Source: Oscillospiraceae bacterium (lineage in GTDB: Bacteria > Bacillota > Clostridia > Oscillospirales > Ruminococcaceae). From it: 10,232 nucleotides of DNA. Made by a program: the position numbers and the translations under genes. The notes under the pieces are model-generated. The model was not told the origin of the DNA, ran no database searches, and saw only the letters and a program-made list of their open reading frames with translations. The DNA lies in contig JAFPPJ010000393.1 in the NCBI GenBank assembly GCA_017410745.1, positions 1-10,232 of the forward strand, written 5' to 3'. This document shows, piece by piece, positions 6,629 through 10,232 of this stretch (position 1 is its first letter; each line of letters begins with the position of its first letter).

Positions 6629-8440
6629 TTACAGATCGGGATGTTCGCCCGACCAGCCTCTTTCGGGGAGACAGGAGAGGAACGACATATCCTCATCTGA
6701 TATGCTGAAGCTGAACACATCCATGTTCTCCCTCATCCTTTCGGGAGTGGATGATTTGGGTATCACGGGTATGCCTCTCTGTATCAGGTAGCGGAGAAGC
6801 AGCTGAGCGGCAGTGCATCCGTATTTCATGGAAAGTCTGCGCACCTCGCCGTCGTTTATCACCCTTGCCCTGCCAAGAGGGCTCCACGCCTGCGGAAGTA
6901 TCCCCTCGCTCTTGAGATAGGAGAGCGTATACTCCTGCATATATCCCACATGGAGCTCGAGCTGGTCTACCATCGGGCGTATGCGTGCGGTCTCAAGCAG
7001 CGGCTTGATATGATGTGGGAGGAAGTTTGAAAGGCCTATGACCTTTATGCGTCCCTCGTCGTAGAGATCCTCCATCACGGCCCATGCCTGCCTTGCCTTC
7101 TCGAGCCAGTCGGGATCATTGCCGTACTTTGGCCAGTGTATCAAAAACATATCAAGATAGTTCGTGCCAAGTCTGCGGCAGGACTCCTCGAAGGATGCAC
7201 GTGTCTTCTCGGTACCGAGCTCCGTCTGCCATACCTTGCTGCAAAGGAATATCTCCTCCCTGGGTATGCCGTATTCTGCTATCGCCTTGCCTATCTGCTC
7301 CTCGTTGTTGTAGAAGCTTGCGGTATCAATATATCGGTAGCCCGCATCGAGGGCATCCTTTATGACATTCGCGCCGCCCTCTGTGGAGAGATATGAGCCG
7401 AAGCCCACTGCGGGTATGACAGCGCCGTTGTCAAGGACGAAGCCGCGCCTTGCACCGGTATATCCCACTGCATCGAGTATACGGTCGAGCAGTCTCATGT
7501 TCTTTATGGAGAAGTTCTCGGAGATTAGCGGTTCCGCCTCTCCCCTGATGCATGCGTTCATCTGCTCTATCTCAAGGGCATAGTTAGAGCCTGCGCATAC
7601 CTTCTCTATGCGTGACACCCTGTCGCCGCCCTGCTTCGAGGTGATGATTATCTCCATCTCGCCCGACTGATTGTACTCCGCATCCGAACGGATATATCCG
7701 TTAGAGCCGTGTATGAACAGTCTGTCGTATCTGTCGCAGGTATCCGTACCGAGCATCATGCCCGCGTTGAAGGATGCCCTCACGCCGCCCTCAAAGCCTA
7801 TGAGTACCGATGCCATATGGTCAACGCCTGTGCTGTCGAGCTCCGCATCCGCCCTGATATAGTCGATGGGCGCATCTATGAGCGAGAGTATCATAGTCGT
7901 GCAGTAGCAGCCTATATCGTATATGCCGCCGCCGCCGAGCTCCTTGTGAAGTCTGAAATCCTCGGAATAGCCCTGAGTGAGGAATGCGGTGTCCACATAG
8001 TCTACTCTGCCTATCTCGCCGCTCGCTATTATGCGCTTGAGCGCACTGATATACGGACTGTGCAGATACGCATACGCTTCCATGAGTATCACGCCGTTTT
8101 CCCTTGCGGCTTCAAACATCCTGCGCATCTCGCCCTCGTTCATAGCCATAGGCTTTTCGCACAGGACGTGCTTGTGAGCGTTCAGCGCCTTTATCACCCA
8201 TTCGCAGTGTATATTGTTCGGCAGGGGGATGTATACCGCATCCACCATCGGGTCTTCGAGCAGTGCATCGTAGCCCTCATATGCCTTTTCAAAGCCGAAC
8301 CTTTCCTTGAAGGAAAGCGCCTTTGCCATGCTTCTGCCTGCTATCGCGTACAGCTCGCAGTCCTTTGCCTGCTTCATTCCGGGTATCGTGCAGCCTGCTG
8401 CTATGCCTGCAGTACCCATGACTCCCCATCGTATGCCCAT
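6629..8440 (-). CDS. Gfo/Idh/MocA oxidoreductase fused to an aldo/keto reductase
   Basis: A 603-aa protein made of two NAD(P)-dependent oxidoreductases in one frame. Residues 1 to about 330 are a Gfo/Idh/MocA enzyme, with Rossmann start GVMGTAGIAAG, the EKP motif at 95-97, and GGGGIYDIGCY at about 169-179, where D175 and Y179 recall the dihydrodiol/D-xylose dehydrogenase branch. Residues from about 333 to 603 are a complete aldo/keto reductase with the catalytic tetrad D372, Y377, K402 and H435, SNF at 471-473, and the cofactor-binding IPKSSTPERMREN near the end. The linker is almost absent and has no Met, so no separate internal start is apparent. ATG 8440 has AAAGGAGG 5 bases upstream. Both active sites look intact. 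The substrate is unknown, but a sugar, polyol or sugar-acid is likely. Confidence 0.92.
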   Translation of the reverse strand: MGIRWGVMGTAGIAAGCTIPGMKQAKDCELYAIAGRSMAKALSFKERFGFEKAYEGYDALLEDPMVDAVYIPLPNNIHCEWVIKALNAHKHVLCEKPMAMNEGEMRRMFEAARENGVILMEAYAYLHSPYISALKRIIASGEIGRVDYVDTAFLTQGYSEDFRLHKELGGGGIYDIGCYCTTMILSLIDAPIDYIRADAELDSTGVDHMASVLIGFEGGVRASFNAGMMLGTDTCDRYDRLFIHGSNGYIRSDAEYNQSGEMEIIITSKQGGDRVSRIEKVCAGSNYALEIEQMNACIRGEAEPLISENFSIKNMRLLDRILDAVGYTGARRGFVLDNGAVIPAVGFGSYLSTEGGANVIKDALDAGYRYIDTASFYNNEEQIGKAIAEYGIPREEIFLCSKVWQTELGTEKTRASFEESCRRLGTNYLDMFLIHWPKYGNDPDWLEKARQAWAVMEDLYDEGRIKVIGLSNFLPHHIKPLLETARIRPMVDQLELHVGYMQEYTLSYLKSEGILPQAWSPLGRARVINDGEVRRLSMKYGCTAAQLLLRYLIQRGIPVIPKSSTPERMRENMDVFSFSISDEDMSFLSCLPERGWSGEHPDL

Positions 8441-8479
8441 TGTCTCCTCCTTTGTAATGTCAGTTCATCATATACTCAC

Positions 8480-8493
8480 GGTACACCTGTACC
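8480..8493. repeat. 14-bp palindrome in the 5' leader of the fusion gene
   Basis: GGTACA-CC-TGTACC is a perfect inverted repeat lying between the predicted transcription start (about 8538) and the ATG at 8440. The core GTACACCTGT recurs at 5524-5533, and a variant with two extra C recurs at 5258-5269, both upstream of the esterase. Two near-identical TATA(T)CTCACGG segments (8471-8481 and 8501-8512) flank it. It may be a repressor operator placed downstream of the promoter, or a small leader hairpin. Confidence 0.35.
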
Positions 8494-8544
8494 CGATAAG
8501 TATATCTCACGGCAGGTCCCGTCAGGGAGCATTGCCCTGTATGC

Positions 8545-8574
8545 ATTGTAACATATATGTTCCGTTTCTGTCAA
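8545..8574 (-). promoter_or_regulatory. Sigma-70-type promoter of the fusion-aldolase operon
   Basis: On the minus strand a perfect TTGACA (8574-8569) is followed after 18 bases by TACAAT (8550-8545), five of six matches to the -10 consensus. The predicted start point is near 8538, leaving a leader of about 98 bases before the ATG at 8440. No other promoter candidate in this gap is as good. Confidence 0.75.
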
Positions 8575-8641
8575 GTGCATATTCACAGGTGCCGCACGAT
8601 GAAGTGTCCTATTCAAAGGAGCGATGCAGGATATTGACGTT

Positions 8642-8684
8642 GTGATGCCTGTTCGCAGCTTGCGAGCCGCTGCGGTCATATCAC
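8642..8684. other. Nested stem-loop downstream of the CPBP gene
   Basis: An outer GTGAT/ATCAC pair (8642-8646 with 8680-8684) encloses an inner CGCAGC/GCTGCG pair (8654-8659 with 8669-8674). It lies 36 bases past the stop of the CPBP gene, so it could end that transcript. No run of T follows on either strand, which makes an intrinsic terminator doubtful. The rest of the gap from 8585 to 8719 shows nothing convincing. Confidence 0.25.
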
Positions 8685-8719
8685 GGTGCCGTTCACTATC
8701 CCTGCCGAAACTGTCTGTA

Positions 8720-9430
8720 TCAGCCCTGACCTAGCGCCTGCTCATACAGTCCCGGTATCACGGACATTGCAAGTATGGTCGATGAAGTTGCAAGGTCGAG
8801 CAGTCCGTGGCTTATCATCGCAGGCAGCGGATCGCGCTTCTTTTGGTAGTATACACAGAATATCACCGTCAGCGGCAGGAATGAAAGGAACCTGTACAGC
8901 ATATACCTCACATCAAAAATGGTCGGGATGAAGCAGTGCTGCAGTGCGTATAATAATGCGGGTATGATCAGCGCCGCATATTTGTTCTTTATCTGCCCCA
9001 CACCGCATCCGAGATACAGTCCATCCTCCGCAAGCGCCGCAGTCACAGGGAGCACGAGCAGGTTCGTTATCGCAAAGAACGGCGGTATAGGCGCCATGAG
9101 CCGAATGGCTGCCTCCGGCATTATCGTGCCGTAGCACAGGAGCCCCGACAGATACATCCCGCCCATGCCAACAGCCGCTAAGCCTATGATAAGAAGTATG
9201 TCCTTCGCCCTGAACTGCCCCTTGCGGTAGTTTATGAGCTGTGCATAGGACATGCCCCGCGGCTTTGCCGCCGATATTATGATATACACGGTGAAGATAT
9301 TTGTCACAGATGCGATCACCGACCAACTGCTTATGTCATTATTCCCGCGCAGTGCCTTGAACGCATAGAAAAGCAGGAATATGACACACCTGATGGGCAG
9401 AAGATATTGAAGCTTTACTTTATCTTTCAT
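8720..9430 (-). CDS. CPBP-family intramembrane protein (Abi/CAAX protease-like), altered motif 1
   Basis: A 236-aa membrane protein with about six to eight hydrophobic segments, resembling CPBP intramembrane proteases. These cleave substrates in the membrane, or act in bacteriocin self-protection. Motif 1, normally EExxxR, reads EDGLYL at 135-140, so the second Glu is Asp and the Arg is missing. Motif 2 appears as YALQH (161-165) and motif 3 as HGLLD (H208, D212). The two His are therefore kept while the catalytic Glu motif is only partly kept (E135). It may be a divergent active subfamily or a non-proteolytic relative. ATG 9430 is chosen because GGGAGGT lies just upstream. A TTG at 9448 is less likely. 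The start overlaps the end of the TetR gene by 11 bases, implying coupled translation and shared control. Confidence 0.8.
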   Translation of the reverse strand: MKDKVKLQYLLPIRCVIFLLFYAFKALRGNNDISSWSVIASVTNIFTVYIIISAAKPRGMSYAQLINYRKGQFRAKDILLIIGLAAVGMGGMYLSGLLCYGTIMPEAAIRLMAPIPPFFAITNLLVLPVTAALAEDGLYLGCGVGQIKNKYAALIIPALLYALQHCFIPTIFDVRYMLYRFLSFLPLTVIFCVYYQKKRDPLPAMISHGLLDLATSSTILAMSVIPGLYEQALGQG

Positions 9431-10010
9431 ATTTACCTCCCGATACAAAGCATTCCGATGCGTGTTTCACCATCTTCATCGCATTGTCCTCGGATATGTC
9501 GAGGACTCCCGTGGCGATCATGACAGCGATACCGTGTGCGTATACTATGGTGTTCCTGATGCATTCCTGCGCCCTCTCATATGAAAGCCCCGTCTGACGC
9601 GCTATCCCCGCCGCCATATCCGCATCACCCGTGGTGATATCGTCGCCCCGGATATCGAGCCCCTCAAGCCCGAACGGCCTGCTGATGCGACTCTCGCCGA
9701 GATACAGGAACCTGAACAGATTTGGCTCGTTCTTTGCCATTGAGATATATGCCCTGCCCATTCCCTCAAATGCATCCACCGCATTGTCCGCATCGGGCAC
9801 AGCCTTCTTCCCCGCATACTCCCGTGCATATACGGCAAGAGCCCTTCTCAGCCCCTCCATGTTCTCGAAGTGCCATGCGATAGGCTGTGTAGAACAGCCC
9901 ACCTCCTCCGCCAGAGCCTTGATGTTTATGGATGAGTAGCCGTCTCTGATAAGCATGCCGAGCGCCGCTTCAAGTATCATATCCCTTGATATGCTGACCT
10001 TTCGTGCCAT
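9420..10010 (-). CDS. TetR-family transcriptional regulator
   Basis: A 196-aa regulator of standard TetR length. The N-terminal DNA-binding domain is clear: helix 1 around residues 8-23 (SRDMILEAALGMLIRDG), then the helix-turn-helix at about 28-48 (INIKALAEEVGCSTQPIAWH). The Ser-Thr-Gln then His-Phe-Glu pattern is typical of recognition helix 3. The C-terminal ligand and dimerisation domain is all-helical and specific to a subfamily I cannot name. ATG 10010 has AGGAGGG 4 bases upstream. The promoter is covered by a long dyad, so it most likely represses itself and the CPBP gene that overlaps its 3' end, and is released by an unknown small molecule. Confidence 0.92.
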   Translation of the reverse strand: MARKVSISRDMILEAALGMLIRDGYSSINIKALAEEVGCSTQPIAWHFENMEGLRRALAVYAREYAGKKAVPDADNAVDAFEGMGRAYISMAKNEPNLFRFLYLGESRISRPFGLEGLDIRGDDITTGDADMAAGIARQTGLSYERAQECIRNTIVYAHGIAVMIATGVLDISEDNAMKMVKHASECFVSGGKYER

Positions 10011-10019
10011 ATGCCCTCC

Positions 10020-10059
10020 TATAATATAAACTCATTTATATAAATCTGTTTATATTATA
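10020..10059. promoter_or_regulatory. Double TetR-type operator
   Basis: A 40-bp dyad centred between 10039 and 10040, with only two mismatched base pairs, flanks the start point and covers the -10 box of the TetR gene. It resolves into two overlapping 16-bp palindromes of the form TATAAA-N4-TTTATA, at 10025-10040 and 10039-10054, sharing 2 bases. Two repressor dimers could bind on nearby faces, as in cooperative TetR-family operators. Autoregulation is inferred from the location. Confidence 0.75.
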
Positions 10060-10082
10060 TCATAAAGAATCGCACTTGTCAA
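10054..10082 (-). promoter_or_regulatory. Consensus sigma-70-type promoter of the tetR-CPBP operon
   Basis: On the minus strand TTGACA (10082-10077), exactly 17 bases, then TATAAT (10059-10054): a full match to consensus in both boxes and spacing. Transcription should start near 10047, giving a leader of about 36 bases. Such a strong promoter under a long operator is typical of a tightly repressed, inducible unit. Confidence 0.88.
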
Positions 10083-10103
10083 GAGTTTTCCCGACAAGTG
10101 CGA
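10070..10103. other. Hairpin containing the tetR -35 box
   Basis: TCGCACTTGTC (10070-10080) and GACAAGTGCGA (10093-10103) form a perfect 11-bp inverted repeat with a 12-base loop. On the plus strand the second arm is followed by ATTTTCT, and on the minus strand by TTCTTTAT. It could therefore terminate a transcript arriving from either side. One arm carries most of the -35 box, so binding of a second regulator here is an alternative. Confidence 0.55.
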
Positions 10104-10110
10104 ATTTTCT

Positions 10111-10187
10111 GCGGATGGAAGTGACCGAGCCGCCAATACTGCCGTTCGAAGGCATATCTCAGCGAACCGGCTGTGGACTCCGTCCGC
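10111..10187. ncRNA. Predicted structured RNA element (strand unresolved)
   Basis: A 77-base fold with two nested helices. The closing stem pairs GCGGATGGA (10111-10119) with TCCGTCCGC (10179-10187), 9 bp including one G-T (G-U in plus-strand RNA) pair. An inner hairpin pairs GCCGTTCG (10141-10148) with CGAACCGGC (10163-10171), 8 bp with one bulged C and a 14-base loop. The joining segment 10120-10140 is unpaired in this model and is the part that recurs at 10213-10232. A conserved joining region between a closing stem and a hairpin is how many riboswitch cores look. I could not match it to a known class, and it does not fit a tRNA. Confidence 0.4.
10119..10139 (+). repeat. Direct repeat, copy 1 (21 bp)
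   Basis: This 21-base segment, with core AGTGACCGAGCCGCC, recurs 93 bases downstream with a single A-to-G change (10135 versus 10228). The flanks differ completely, so the match is confined to this core. It sits just inside the closing stem of the predicted structured element. Confidence 0.75.
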
Positions 10188-10211
10188 TATCTTTATCTAT
10201 TGTTTAATTCA

Positions 10212-10232
10212 AAGTGACCGAGCCGCCGATAC
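10212..10232 (+). repeat. Direct repeat, copy 2 (21 bp, cut by the window edge)
   Basis: Second copy of the core AGTGACCGAGCCGCC, identical to copy 1 at 20 of 21 positions. The window ends inside or right after it, so its full extent and any matching fold to the right cannot be seen. It is preceded by an AT-rich stretch (10187-10211) rather than the GC-rich stem found before copy 1. Confidence 0.7.

Noticed and set aside
7709..8551. Right-pointing 280-codon open frame opposite the oxidoreductase fusion
   Set aside because: It runs antisense through the Rossmann domain and the promoter region, with no credible translation start.
8624..8734. Short right-pointing open frame of 36 codons beginning MQDIDVVMPV, with AAAGGAG close upstream
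   Set aside because: The ribosome binding site is only about 2 bases from the ATG, the frame runs into the 3' end of the CPBP gene, and the product shows nothing recognisable. It may be a chance frame or a remnant.
10111..10187. tRNA gene suggested by a 77-base length, a 9-bp closing stem and a GTTCGAA sequence
   Set aside because: The GTTCGAA lies in the middle of the element as part of a different helix, there is no anticodon arm or D arm, and no CCA-like 3' end.
10119..10232. Start of a CRISPR array suggested by a 21-bp repeat
   Set aside because: Only two copies are seen, 93 bases apart, with the intervening sequence folding into stems. Spacing and repeat form do not fit CRISPR, and no cas gene is present.

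Overview
The window looks like chromosomal DNA of a Gram-positive gut or rumen anaerobe of the Oscillospiraceae, probably Ruminococcus-like. The grounds are strong AGGAGG-type ribosome binding sites, frequent ATA (Ile) and AGA/AGG (Arg) codons beside GC-rich third positions, AT-rich promoters with near-consensus -35/-10 boxes, and the gene families present. The genus is an inference. No mobile element, CRISPR array, rRNA or tRNA was seen.

Right-pointing block (1-3593): a compact run of genes with short gaps or 4-base overlaps. It starts with the tail of an unidentified gene and two genes of unknown function. These are followed by a bacterial-type poly(ADP-ribose) glycohydrolase/macrodomain protein, a PnuC nicotinamide riboside transporter, and a two-domain NadR-like protein (NMN adenylyltransferase plus ribosylnicotinamide kinase). 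The last three suggest a link between removal of ADP-ribose from targets and rebuilding of NAD from imported nicotinamide riboside. The two unknown genes are the best place to look for something new in this operon. A perfect hairpin at 3620-3653 separates the block from the convergent gene to its right.

Left-pointing block (3656-8440): first an esterase-like protein with two alpha/beta-hydrolase-like halves, the first apparently degenerate. Then a transcription unit bounded by a good promoter (8545-8574) and a textbook intrinsic terminator (5565-5596). It encodes a natural fusion of a Gfo/Idh/MocA oxidoreductase with an aldo/keto reductase, and a DRE-TIM aldolase-like protein. This pair probably acts on a carbohydrate-derived or polyol-like substrate, which cannot be named from sequence.

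Left-pointing regulator block (8720-10082): a TetR-type repressor gene overlaps by 11 bases a CPBP-family membrane protein gene whose first signature motif is altered. The promoter is TTGACA-17-TATAAT and is covered by a 40-bp dyad made of two overlapping 16-bp palindromes, the arrangement expected for autorepression.

Right edge (10070-10232): a hairpin containing the repressor's -35 box, then a compact predicted RNA-like fold. A 21-base segment of that fold recurs 93 bases further on, at the very end of the window. This is the most novel-looking non-coding signal here.
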